This document shows, piece after piece, positions 5,947 through 12,813 of a stretch of DNA of 12,813 nt. The DNA lies in contig CAZDBA010000138.1 of NCBI GenBank assembly GCA_964503615.1, positions 1-12,813 on the forward strand, written 5' to 3'. Under the pieces are notes generated by a model that was not told the origin of the DNA, did no database searches, and was given only the letters and a program-made list of their open reading frames with translations. The position numbers and the translations under genes are program-made. The first letter of the stretch is position 1. Each line of letters starts with the position of its first letter. The stretch comes from CAZDBA01 sp964503615. GTDB lineage: Bacteria; Planctomycetota; Planctomycetia; Pirellulales; Pirellulaceae.

Positions 5947-7848
5947 AGCAAGGACAAACTTCAAGCACTTAAGCAAAGCCAAATTGGGTGTGGATTGCCT
6001 GCCGCACAACATCAAGCAATTGCGGATTCAATCAATTGGATTGAATACAAAAGTGGCGAAACAATTTTCCAACAGGACGAAGCAGGTGACAGCCTGTTGC
6101 TGGTCGCCGAAGGACGTGTAAAACTCACCTCTTCTCGCGGCCTGGAAGGCGAGTCGTTTATCGAACATGTCGACGTAGGAGAGCACTTTGGCGAACTGGC
6201 TTTACTTACAGGCCAACCACGTTCGGTCACCGCAACCGCCGTGATGGATACGCGAGTTCTCCAATTGACCGGAGCCAAGTTTCAGTCTCTTTTGGTTCAG
6301 GTTCCCGGGCTGGCCGCAAACGTTAGCCGAACATTGGGCTTTCGCTTACGAAGAGAAACGACGGGCAAAAAGATCCGCAGCGTCTCACGAGTGATCGGAA
6401 TCGTAAATCCGTCAAACGATTTGAATTCAGTTCGAATGAGCGAGCGGTTGGTTGTTGGTTTAGCAGACGGATTGCTGAACGCTTCCTCCAATGGAAATAA
6501 TATTCAGATCATTTCTGATAACGTTGCACCGAACGCCGCGACAAGACGGTTCAACGTACTTGAAATCCCTCGCAACATGGCGATCGCTGCTAAATCAGAG
6601 TGGGTTCGCCAACAGCTTTCAGAACAAAACAGCTACGACGGACATACGATCGTTTACCTTTCCGGTGCTAATCCCAGTGAACTCCGAAAAATCCTGGTTC
6701 AATGCGAACAAGTCCTGTGGCTTTCGACGCCTGAAAACGAATCGTCAAACAAAACTCAATTGCGGACGTTGCTGAGTGTCGAATCTCGCTTGGCGGCCAA
6801 AGCTCATTGGGGATGGTTGTTGCCGGAAGGTTTTAAGCCGGAAAACATCCCGCCCTCGCCCGCAGGTTTGGGGCTGCCAGATTTCAAAATCGTGCTCGGC
6901 GATTCGAAACACATTTCGCGACTGGAGCGAATGAGTATCTCACGGTTGGTTCGATTCATTCGCAAGACTCGGCTGGGTCTGGCACTGGGCGGTGGAGCGG
7001 CACGCGGATTGGCCCACCTTGGAGTTCTTAAAGCGTTCGAGGAAGAAGGGATTTACTTTGACTTAATCGCGGGAACAAGCGCTGGAGCGTTGGTTGGCGT
7101 GCCTTACGCCTATGGAATTTCACCCGATGAGTGTACTGAAGCGTTTCGAAACGATCTAACTCCCGGCGGAATTTTTCGATACCTACCAAAAGGCAACGAA
7201 TGGTACTTGCTTTATCAGTTTCGCATGGGCAAGTGGGATAAACTGCTACGCAAACACATTGGAAATGCAAAGTTGGAACAACTGCTCACACCAGTAAGCA
7301 CGATCTCGGTCGATCTGATCACAGGGCAGCAAGTGGTACGTGACAGAGGCGATGCAACCCACGGGATACTGGAAAGTATCAATCTGCCCAACATTTCGAA
7401 ACCAATCATCCGAGACGGAATGGCATTGGTCGACGGTGGAGTGATCAACAACGTGCCCGCTGACGTGTTACCGGAACGAGGCGCGGATCTGGTTTTGGGC
7501 GTTGATATCGCAAATCAAATGTCACATCGTTTTGGAAAGAACACACCGATGACTCCTTTGGACCGAATGCGAGCTCCCGGGTTGTTTCGAACGATGATAC
7601 GAGCCGCTGAAGTTCAAGGTCATCAAGTTACCGCGTTACGCACCCGATCGGTCGATCAAATGATCACCGTCGATGCGTCTCAGTTCAATTTCGCTGACTT
7701 TTCGAGTGCTCGCGAGATGTCAGAGGTCGGCGCCGAAGCTGCTGTTAAAGCGATGAGTGAGTTCAAGCGGATGATTAGCCAGCAGAAAGAGGCCGATTCT
7801 GCCGCTCTCGAACGTTTTGTCTGCCCGACATGTGTCGACTGTCATTAA
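5944..7848 (+). CDS. Cyclic-nucleotide-binding domain + patatin-like phospholipase (NTE/RssA type)
   Basis: A 634-residue cytoplasmic protein without a signal peptide. Residues about 10-135 form a cAMP/CAP-type binding domain with an intact phosphate-binding cassette, FGELALLTGQPRS (82-94, Arg93). Residues about 148-320 resemble the Rossmann-like segment that lies between these domains in neuropathy target esterase relatives (RVIGIVNPSND, TIVYLSGANPSE, EQVLWLSTPE). The patatin domain follows: GGGAARG oxyanion loop (349-355), GTSAG with nucleophile Ser379, and DGG with Asp497 of the catalytic dyad. Known family members hydrolyse phospholipids or lysophospholipids; control by a nucleotide is plausible here but the ligand is unknown. 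The C-terminus is odd: it ends CPTCVDCH, three cysteines and a final histidine, suggestive of metal binding. The ATG at 5944 follows GATTGAGAG, a usable binding site. Confidence 0.93.
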   Translation: MSKDKLQALKQSQIGCGLPAAQHQAIADSINWIEYKSGETIFQQDEAGDSLLLVAEGRVKLTSSRGLEGESFIEHVDVGEHFGELALLTGQPRSVTATAVMDTRVLQLTGAKFQSLLVQVPGLAANVSRTLGFRLRRETTGKKIRSVSRVIGIVNPSNDLNSVRMSERLVVGLADGLLNASSNGNNIQIISDNVAPNAATRRFNVLEIPRNMAIAAKSEWVRQQLSEQNSYDGHTIVYLSGANPSELRKILVQCEQVLWLSTPENESSNKTQLRTLLSVESRLAAKAHWGWLLPEGFKPENIPPSPAGLGLPDFKIVLGDSKHISRLERMSISRLVRFIRKTRLGLALGGGAARGLAHLGVLKAFEEEGIYFDLIAGTSAGALVGVPYAYGISPDECTEAFRNDLTPGGIFRYLPKGNEWYLLYQFRMGKWDKLLRKHIGNAKLEQLLTPVSTISVDLITGQQVVRDRGDATHGILESINLPNISKPIIRDGMALVDGGVINNVPADVLPERGADLVLGVDIANQMSHRFGKNTPMTPLDRMRAPGLFRTMIRAAEVQGHQVTALRTRSVDQMITVDASQFNFADFSSAREMSEVGAEAAVKAMSEFKRMISQQKEADSAALERFVCPTCVDCH

Positions 7849-7928
7849 ACTGTTAAAATGTGCCACCGTTTTTTTAGGCTTTGCCACATGAAGCGGTGTT
7901 ACGAATAGTTTTCGAATACAGTTGATCC

Positions 7929-7934
7929 AAGGAA
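7929..7934 (+). promoter_or_regulatory. Ribosome binding site supporting a TTG start
   Basis: AAGGAA lies six bases before TTG at 7941. A signal peptide begins directly at that codon, so the site decides the unusual start of the second sulfatase. Confidence 0.6.
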
Positions 7935-7940
7935 CGTATT

Positions 7941-9839
7941 TTGAACCGCACAACCACCGTGGCTCGTTTTGCCGCTTTCGCAATGTTGGCTCTGGTTTTC
8001 ATCACAGTCATCGAAAGCCAAATTTTTGCGGCCTGCCAAAACGACGCCGCTGAATCCTTTCGGCCAAATATTATTATCTTCTACGTCGATGACCTTGGTT
8101 GGCAGGATGTTGAGCAGCTAAACGATTTACGCGAGCCCTGTCCCTATGAGACCCCCAACATGATCAAGCTCGCGGCTCGCGGGATGAACTTTTCACAAGG
8201 ATACTCCCCGGCGCCGACCTGCGCTCCTTCTCGAGCCGCGATTATTACCGGGCAGCATCCAGCTCGACTCGCCTACACGCACGTTACGGCGGCCAACATT
8301 CCAAACCCGAAGAAGACGATTAAATTCCATGAGCCGTTTCTTGGCAGCCACCTGAACCTCGACCACCTTACACTCGCCGACGCCCTCAAACAAAACGGCT
8401 ATCGAACCGGCCACTTCGGCAAATGGCATTGCGGGCTTAACGCGACAGCGTATGGCTTCGACGAAGTCAATCAAACGCGAGGGGTTCACCGAGGCATGAA
8501 CGATCGCACAAAAGATTTTGCGACTGCGGAAGACAAAAGCTACCCATTGAGTGAAAAAAAGTACCCTCCTTTCTCGGACGAATTCCCTGACGGGATCTCT
8601 TACCCGCGCGATGAGCTGACCGATTCCGCAATTTCGTTTATGGAAGACAATAAAGATCAACCGTTCTTCCTGAATCTGTGCCACTGGATGGTGCACTGGC
8701 CAGTGCTGACTCGTAATGGACAACTACTGGAATATTACTGCAACAAACTTGGCCACACGTTTCCGCCCGAACCGGGCGACATGAGTCTGCCCGGACAGCA
8801 AAACCCCTACTTCGCCGCGATGGTGACTACGGTGGATTGGAGCTTGGGCCGAGTGATGGACTATCTGGAACAAACAGACGACCCGCGAAATCCGGGGAAG
8901 AAATTAATCGAGACAACGTACGTCTTTTTTACGTCGGACAATGGAGGAGCCGAGAAGAGAGGTGCCGAGATCATCTCGGACAATTTCCCACTCAAGGCAG
9001 GCAAGAAGTATTCGGACGAAGGTGGTATTCGAGTTCCCATGGTCGTAACTGGCCCCAAGATTGCTGCGGGAGCACTCAGCTCTGAATTGGTGAATCAGCT
9101 TGATTTTTTCCCAACAATCCTGTCTCTCACTTCGTCCAATATCACAGAAGAAAACGAACAGGAGTTAGGTGGATTGGATATCAGCCCAGTCCTGTTGGGT
9201 AAAAGGCAGCAAGTTGTTAACAAAAGCGGTCAACGTCGTGAAAGCTTGTTTTGGCACTTCCCGCATAACTCAATGAGAGCGGCGATTCGCAAAGCCGATT
9301 TTAAACTCTATCGCCACTTTCAAACGGAAACGCACTCTTTATTTCGGCTGTACGAGAACGGTCAACTCGCTGACATCGAAGAGCAGAAAGATCTGAGCGG
9401 CGACCCTCAATACGCCGCGATTCTTTCTGAATTGTCAGCCGAACTGGATCGACAGCTTACGGAGAACAACGCAATCCTGCCACATTTGAATCCGCATTAC
9501 CGTTCCCTGACGTTACCAAGTGCACAGATCCAGGAAACCTCGTTCGATAAAAGCTCGCAAGAAGCGACCGCAACTTTGTCGGAGGGGCCAACAGCAGCAA
9601 GTGCTTACGTTCTATATTTGAGGCCGGAAGGTTTTGACACCAAAAAGAAAAGTAGGTCCGCAGACTACAGCGAAGCAGATCCTGAAGTTGGTTACGAGGT
9701 AAAAATTGATGCAACGATCGACCCATCAGGTCGTCAAATAACGGCACCAGTCCCTAAAGAAGTAACTCGAGTACGCTTCCTGATTGTTGACAAAAACAAC
9801 TATCAACATTTCACTGAACCGATGGATGTGTCAAAGTAG
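7941..9839 (+). CDS. Secreted sulfatase (type I, formylglycine-dependent) with C-terminal extension
   Basis: A 632-residue hydrolase of sulfate esters, probably periplasmic or extracellular. It starts at TTG 7941. A signal peptide covers about residues 1-30 (MNRTTTVARF, then a hydrophobic core to IFA/ACQ). Sulfatase motifs in order: PNIIIFYVDDLGWQDVE (Asp50, Asp51 for calcium), CAPSR with Cys94 as the formylglycine precursor, ITGQHPAR, GKWH (Lys161), LNLCHWMVHWP, TSDNGG (Asp333, Asn334), PLKAGK (Lys352) and GGIRVP (361-366). The catalytic part ends near residue 515. About 115 further residues look beta-rich and lack sulfatase motifs, perhaps a small fibronectin-like or carbohydrate-contact domain. 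Substrate is unknown; the general arylsulfatase/GalNAc-6-sulfatase type is the best description. Its TAG stop lies in repeat copy B. No maturation enzyme is in the window. Confidence 0.94.
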   Translation: MNRTTTVARFAAFAMLALVFITVIESQIFAACQNDAAESFRPNIIIFYVDDLGWQDVEQLNDLREPCPYETPNMIKLAARGMNFSQGYSPAPTCAPSRAAIITGQHPARLAYTHVTAANIPNPKKTIKFHEPFLGSHLNLDHLTLADALKQNGYRTGHFGKWHCGLNATAYGFDEVNQTRGVHRGMNDRTKDFATAEDKSYPLSEKKYPPFSDEFPDGISYPRDELTDSAISFMEDNKDQPFFLNLCHWMVHWPVLTRNGQLLEYYCNKLGHTFPPEPGDMSLPGQQNPYFAAMVTTVDWSLGRVMDYLEQTDDPRNPGKKLIETTYVFFTSDNGGAEKRGAEIISDNFPLKAGKKYSDEGGIRVPMVVTGPKIAAGALSSELVNQLDFFPTILSLTSSNITEENEQELGGLDISPVLLGKRQQVVNKSGQRRESLFWHFPHNSMRAAIRKADFKLYRHFQTETHSLFRLYENGQLADIEEQKDLSGDPQYAAILSELSAELDRQLTENNAILPHLNPHYRSLTLPSAQIQETSFDKSSQEATATLSEGPTAASAYVLYLRPEGFDTKKKSRSADYSEADPEVGYEVKIDATIDPSGRQITAPVPKEVTRVRFLIVDKNNYQHFTEPMDVSK

Positions 9840-9882
9840 CACGCCTCTAGGCGTTAATTCTCGCTTCAGAGAAGCAAGCTAC
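9836..9882 (+). repeat. REP-like palindromic element, copy B, in convergent 3' junction
   Basis: This 47-base element exactly fills the gap between the second sulfatase and the ThuA-like gene. AAGTAGC (9834-9840) and GCTACTT (9878-9884) are perfect inverted ends. Inside are two small hairpins: CGCC/GGCG around TCTA (9842-9853) and GCTTC/GAAGC around AGA (9863-9875), so a three-way junction can form. It matches the minus strand of 2066-2120. The sulfatase stop TAG (9837-9839) and the ThuA-like gene stop TAG (9879-9881, minus strand) lie in the two ends. Confidence 0.75.
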
Positions 9883-10919
9883 TTGGCAAGGTTAAAATCT
9901 GCAGGCCTTCTGCCTTTGGTCCAACTTTTGAAACCGAACATCGACGGCTCGTAGGCGCCGACAGGCTCCACGTTCAAATCTGGACTAATTTCGTCGCTCA
10001 TATCCAACAACCATAACGAGGCATTCACAACCAGTCGCCGCAAGCCTTCATTGGCCAAGTCGATCGAGGCGCCCATCGTTGTGCAAACAACCTGGTTCGT
10101 GTTACCGTTTTCGTTTTCGAACTCTTTGGTCCAAACAACCGGGACCATGGGATCGTTCTTTTTACCATCAACCGGTTTCGAGTCAGGTTCCATCCCGGCA
10201 AGCACTTGACCGTGTACCAGCACGGAGGCCGACTCAGGTAGATTGCGAAGCCCATAAACATCAGTTGGGCCCCAGATATCAACAACTCCGGTGAGGATCG
10301 GATGTTCCGCACACTCCGGGTTGATCATTCCCGCAGTCGATTCTTTACCATGATTACCGTGATGGTTAACCCAGGTATCTCCCAGCACTTGCTGGCCGAA
10401 GCCGCCAGTCCATCCTTCTTTGCTATTGAAACTGTAATGCCCGTAACTGCTCTTGGCGTCCATTTTAAAAGCGTGAGTCGAAGTCCTCAACGCAATGATT
10501 GGCTTGCCTGATTTTACGTAGTCATCAAAGTGCTTCATCTGCTCGTCAGGCAGATCCCGAAATCGTAGCGACATGATCACCAAATCGGCTGTTGCCAAAG
10601 CTTCTATGCCGGGCATGTTTTGTTGATTGTCGGGATCGATCGTTCCGTCGTTCGGGTTGATCGCAAAAATCACGGTGCACTTAAAACCATGTCGCTTGGA
10701 GAGCAAACGACCCAGCATCGGCATCGACTCTTCGCTACGGTATTCCTCATCGCCCGACAGCAGAACGATATGTTTTTCACTTCCAATTCCTTCGCCAGCT
10801 GGATACTCACACCAGAGTTGCGGCTCCACCTCTTCTGCGACCTTATCTTGAGACATCGCCAAACTCGAACCTAAAAACAAGAATGCAAAAACTGAGAATA
10901 AAACACCGGGACGCAACAT
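9879..10919 (-). CDS. Exported ThuA-like domain protein
   Basis: A 346-residue protein from the ATG at 10917-10919, which has AAGGA eight bases upstream and a signal peptide directly after it (MLRPGVLFSVFAFLFLGSSL, cleavage near AMSQ). An upstream ATG at 11024 in the same frame is unlikely because it lies before the promoter. The ThuA/glutamine-amidotransferase-like fold is suggested by KHIVLLSGDEEYRSEESMPM, LVIMSLRFRDLPDEQMKHFD, SGKPIIALRTSTHAF, HHGNHG, and HPILTGV with WGPTDVY. It ends with SWTKGRRPADFNL. ThuA was named for trehalose utilisation, but these secreted planctomycete versions have no proven activity; a role in carbohydrate breakdown is inference. Its 3' end meets the second sulfatase through repeat copy B. 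The regulatory region lies between it and the divergent PEP-CTERM gene. Confidence 0.88.
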   Translation of the reverse strand: MLRPGVLFSVFAFLFLGSSLAMSQDKVAEEVEPQLWCEYPAGEGIGSEKHIVLLSGDEEYRSEESMPMLGRLLSKRHGFKCTVIFAINPNDGTIDPDNQQNMPGIEALATADLVIMSLRFRDLPDEQMKHFDDYVKSGKPIIALRTSTHAFKMDAKSSYGHYSFNSKEGWTGGFGQQVLGDTWVNHHGNHGKESTAGMINPECAEHPILTGVVDIWGPTDVYGLRNLPESASVLVHGQVLAGMEPDSKPVDGKKNDPMVPVVWTKEFENENGNTNQVVCTTMGASIDLANEGLRRLVVNASLWLLDMSDEISPDLNVEPVGAYEPSMFGFKSWTKGRRPADFNLAK

Positions 10920-10958
10920 CGAGTGGTTCCTTGGATTGAATCTACTTGAAAGCGTTGC

Positions 10959-10986
10959 ATTGTAACGCAAAAAGTAAGCATAACAA
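10959..10986 (-). promoter_or_regulatory. Probable promoter of the ThuA-like gene
   Basis: On the minus strand TTGTTA (10986 to 10981) and TACAAT (10964 to 10959) are separated by 16 bases, a good sigma-70-type match. Transcription would start near 10952, leaving a leader of about 33 bases with AAGGA (10932 to 10928). The -10 lies in a small dyad, GCGTT/AACGC (10952-10968), which might bind a regulator. Confidence 0.5.
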
Positions 10987-11148
10987 AAACCACGGGATCG
11001 CTGGCCGGCGCTGAGCGTTTTCAATCGCTATTACGGCTATCGGCGCTATGTTGCGATCCTTCTTGCAATCGAACCGTGAAGGCCCTAATTTCTAGTTCAC
11101 GTGTCGTAAATGCGATATCACATGGCTTTACAATTTGAAGAAAACACT

Positions 11149-11769
11149 ATGCGCTTGATTTTACTAACACTTCTTAGTTGCGTCTTTGGTTCAGAGAGCC
11201 TCGCCGCACAAGAAATCGGATTTGACTTACAAATTGCAAACCCAGCTACGTCAATTTTTCGTTTAGAGAATACTTCAGCCGAAAGCGACGCTCGAATTGT
11301 TGGTTTCTCCGGTTTTATTGGCCAAACAACGTACAATTTTGACATTGTATTCGGCGAGCAAATCTTGTCCGATTCTGCAGTCGCACTGGTAAGCATGTTG
11401 ACTGAAGGCGACGCTGGACAGGGTGGACCGAGAACAGACAGCTTTGCCTACGCTTTCTCAGGATTTGAATCAGGAGACCGCTTTCAGTTTTTTACTGATC
11501 TCGATCGCGACACTGGCGACTCAGGCCAAGACTTCCGAGAAATCTATTTCAACAACGGTGATACGGTTCCGAACGCGTTATTCACAGTTTCCTTTGAGTT
11601 CGGAGATCAAACGCGACAACTGGACCTACTGCTCCCTGACGATCCACTAATTGGCGATCCCCAAGTCTTCAATTTTTCGGTTAGCCAATCAATCCCGGAA
11701 CCCTCGGCTACCATCCTACTGGCAACTTTTGCAATTTTCTCCTGTCGTCGTAGTAGGATCGTTCGATAA
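11149..11769 (+). CDS. PEP-CTERM sorting-domain protein
   Basis: A 206-residue exported protein. The ATG at 11149 places a signal peptide at the very start (MRLILLTLLSCVFGSESLAA, cut before QEIGF); an in-frame ATG at 11110 would add 13 polar residues and is less likely. The C-terminus has the sorting signal: PEPS (Pro183-Glu-Pro), a hydrophobic stretch ATILLATFAIF, and a basic end CRRSRIVR. Such proteins are processed by exosortase and sent to the cell surface or matrix. The centre contains FFTDLDRDTGDSGQDFREIY, with an aspartate-rich DxDxD that may bind calcium, and the following FNNGDTVPNALFTVSF recalls other planctomycete PEP-CTERM proteins. The rest is predicted beta-rich with no enzyme motif. 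It is divergent from the ThuA-like gene. No exosortase is in the window. Confidence 0.85.
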   Translation: MRLILLTLLSCVFGSESLAAQEIGFDLQIANPATSIFRLENTSAESDARIVGFSGFIGQTTYNFDIVFGEQILSDSAVALVSMLTEGDAGQGGPRTDSFAYAFSGFESGDRFQFFTDLDRDTGDSGQDFREIYFNNGDTVPNALFTVSFEFGDQTRQLDLLLPDDPLIGDPQVFNFSVSQSIPEPSATILLATFAIFSCRRSRIVR

Positions 11770-11941
11770 AAATGTGGGTCGGTGAGCGCAGACATTATCG
11801 CATTTTGAACCGTACTTGTTGATTTGCCCTAGCCTGTCTCAGGTTGCTCGTACGTTCGAATTCTTTGAGTATCTGAACATGAAAGACTTAGGGGCGAAAG
11901 GTGACTATGATACAAGAAGAGGTTAAACTAACGTTAGGACG

Positions 11942-12331
11942 GTGTATCGAAGTCAGGGTGTTAAGTTGAGCAGTCGAACTTATTCGGTTTTGTGGTGTAG
12001 CGCTTACTATGTCACGTTGGCGGTTGTCGCGTTCGGCTCTCCTTTCTTTTTCTTGCCATCTGGCGGTGAATTACTCGGTTCCTACGTTGCGGCATTGCCG
12101 CCTACATATTGGATGATCAGCGACGCCAAATTGCGAGGGATCTTTGTGCCTCATATATTGCAACCTTGGATTGTATTGCTTTGGTTTCCAATTGTGCCAA
12201 TCTATTTGTTGATGACTCGAAAATGGTGGGGGTTGCTTCACGTAGCGTTACACTACGCTTGTATAGTGGCGGTTTCGACGATCGGTTGGAATCTGTCGGC
12301 TGTCTTTCTTTGGCCGATCGTATTTCCATAA
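11942..12331 (+). CDS. Small integral membrane protein, unknown function
   Basis: A 129-residue protein with three or four hydrophobic segments: about 14-37, a weaker one at 43-60, 72-92 and 97-127. Between segments two and three is the polar sequence SDAKLRGIFVPHILQPW, followed by PIVPIYLLMTRKWWG. This DAKxRG...PxYLxxTR pattern resembles small membrane proteins I associate with planctomycetes, but I know no function. The start is uncertain: GTG at 11942 has AGGA only three bases away, and TTG at 11966 (MSSRTYSV) has AGGG at a better distance; either leaves the membrane part intact. It is 172 bases after the PEP-CTERM gene and 169 before the BlaI gene, so probably a unit of its own. Confidence 0.65.
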   Translation: MYRSQGVKLSSRTYSVLWCSAYYVTLAVVAFGSPFFFLPSGGELLGSYVAALPPTYWMISDAKLRGIFVPHILQPWIVLLWFPIVPIYLLMTRKWWGLLHVALHYACIVAVSTIGWNLSAVFLWPIVFP

Positions 12332-12416
12332 AGTGCATTCACACCGAAGTCGTCGACTCAAAATTCGTTTGATTTGAGCTCGTCCAGGTCAGAAAAAAGC
12401 TTTTGTCAGAGTGCCC

Positions 12417-12444
12417 TTGCACCAACTACAAATGTACGTATAGA
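12417..12444 (+). promoter_or_regulatory. Probable promoter of the BlaI-family gene
   Basis: TTGCAC (12417-12422) and TATAGA (12439-12444) are separated by 16 bases, placing transcription near 12452, about 50 bases before the ATG at 12501. The spacer contains the dyad TACAAATGTA. Hexamer matches are moderate; the overlap with an operator-like site strengthens the call. Confidence 0.45.
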
Positions 12445-12466
12445 ATCTTTCGTACGTACAAGCGTA
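12427..12466 (+). promoter_or_regulatory. Tandem BlaI/MecI-type operator sites
   Basis: TACAAATGTA (12427-12436) has the TACA-N2-TGTA core known from BlaI/MecI operators and lies between the -35 and -10 elements. A second, weaker site, TACAAGCGTA (12457-12466), starts exactly 30 bp downstream near the expected transcription start and sits in a CGTACG-rich stretch (12451-12468). Binding by the BlaI-like protein encoded just downstream would block its own promoter; this is inferred from family behaviour. Confidence 0.5.
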
Positions 12467-12486
12467 CGCATGGCGTGGATAAGCAC

Positions 12487-12493
12487 AAAGGAG
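12487..12493 (+). promoter_or_regulatory. Strong ribosome binding site of the BlaI-family gene
   Basis: AAAGGAG ends seven bases before the ATG at 12501, the best Shine-Dalgarno match in the window, and fixes the start. Confidence 0.75.
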
Positions 12494-12500
12494 CGGTGAA

Positions 12501-12813
12501 ATGACGGAGCGACAGCCTATTTCCAAGGGCGAAATGGAGATCGCGAGGGCTCTCTGGGAAATCAGTCCCGCAACGGTACGAGCCGTTTTCGAATCGTTGC
12601 CCGATAACCGAAAGATGGATTTTTCTACCGTGCAGACCTACCTGCGCCGGCTCGAAACAAAAGGCTATGTCACTTCAAAGCTAGACGGACGAGTCCGTGT
12701 TTACGCGTCGCGTACAAAAGCTCGCACGGTCATTCGCGAAACGGTCGACGATTTAGTCCAGCGTTTGTTTGGTGGCGAAACGATGCCACTGATGAGGCAC
12801 CTGATCGAAGAAC
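12501..12813 (+). CDS. BlaI/MecI/CopY-family transcriptional repressor (partial)
   Basis: The first 104 residues of a BlaI/MecI-type repressor; the window ends before the stop. The winged helix is clear: ISKGEMEIARALWEISPATV (7-26), then RAVFESLPDNRKMDFSTVQT with YLRRLETKGYVT as recognition helix and following strand, and a wing GRVRVYASRT. The start of the C-terminal dimerisation helices follows (VIRETVDDLVQRLFGGETMP). In this family the repressor binds dyads of the TACA/TGTA type and is released when a membrane metallopeptidase (BlaR1/MecR1, M56 family) triggers its cleavage; in planctomycetes such a gene often lies directly downstream, here outside the window. Whether it controls antibiotic resistance or something else cannot be told. 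Confidence 0.92.
   Translation, partial: MTERQPISKGEMEIARALWEISPATVRAVFESLPDNRKMDFSTVQTYLRRLETKGYVTSKLDGRVRVYASRTKARTVIRETVDDLVQRLFGGETMPLMRHLIEE

Noticed and set aside
7827..7848. CxxCH heme c-type motif at the end of the patatin protein
   Set aside because: The protein has no signal peptide, so cytochrome c maturation outside the cytoplasm is not expected; reported only as a cysteine-histidine tail.
7858..7912. Possible terminator after the patatin gene (seven T run with short stems)
   Set aside because: The T run lies inside the loop region rather than after a stem, and the stems (ATGTG/CACAT, CACCG/CGGTG) are only 5 bp and overlap.
8028..8040. Possible lipobox (IFAAC) in the second sulfatase
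   Set aside because: The residue three before the cysteine is Phe, which fits lipoproteins poorly; an ordinary signal peptidase site is more likely.
8193..8723. 176-codon minus-strand frame
   Set aside because: It is antisense to the catalytic core of the second sulfatase.
11879..11962. Two tiny overlapping frames (15 and 20 codons) before the membrane protein
   Set aside because: No conserved feature and no clear coupling to the next gene; expected by chance at this length.

Overview
The window looks like chromosomal DNA of a planctomycete, probably a marine Pirellulaceae-type bacterium. That placement is inferred from gene content: two secreted sulfatases (one fused to an acetylesterase), an exported ThuA-domain protein, a PEP-CTERM protein, a BlaI/MecI repressor, and roughly balanced GC. 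No rRNA, tRNA, CRISPR array, insertion sequence or phage gene was seen.

Layout. Positions 1-243 (minus) hold the start of a WGR-domain gene that reads only if one frame change is allowed; it runs off the left edge. Then come moaC (molybdopterin synthesis) and a long-chain polyprenyl diphosphate synthase (quinone side chain) as a tight pair, facing nrdR. After about 500 bases without a confident gene comes a two-domain exported enzyme, an N-terminal SGNH/SASA acetylesterase plus a C-terminal iduronate-2-sulfatase-like sulfatase, possibly coupled to a 26-residue upstream frame by an ATGA overlap. A small helical protein follows with a strong intrinsic terminator, then a cytoplasmic cyclic-nucleotide-binding/patatin (NTE-like) phospholipase, then a second secreted sulfatase. 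That sulfatase faces a ThuA-like gene, which is divergent from a PEP-CTERM protein gene. A small membrane protein and the start of a BlaI-family repressor end the window.

How the genes work together. The two sulfatases, the fused esterase and perhaps the ThuA protein fit breakdown of sulfated, acetylated polysaccharide in the periplasm or outside the cell. The left part is housekeeping (cofactor, quinone, dNTP control). The partial BlaI gene has a promoter whose spacer contains a BlaI-type dyad and a second similar site about 30 bp downstream, so autorepression is likely.

The most unusual structure is a pair of related palindromic repeats (2066-2120 and 9836-9882) filling both fully visible convergent gene junctions. 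Their GTAGC/GCTAC ends supply, or sit in frame immediately after, the TAG stop codons of all four flanking genes. They look like a REP-like family working as two-way transcription and translation ends. All reading was by eye; no database search was possible.
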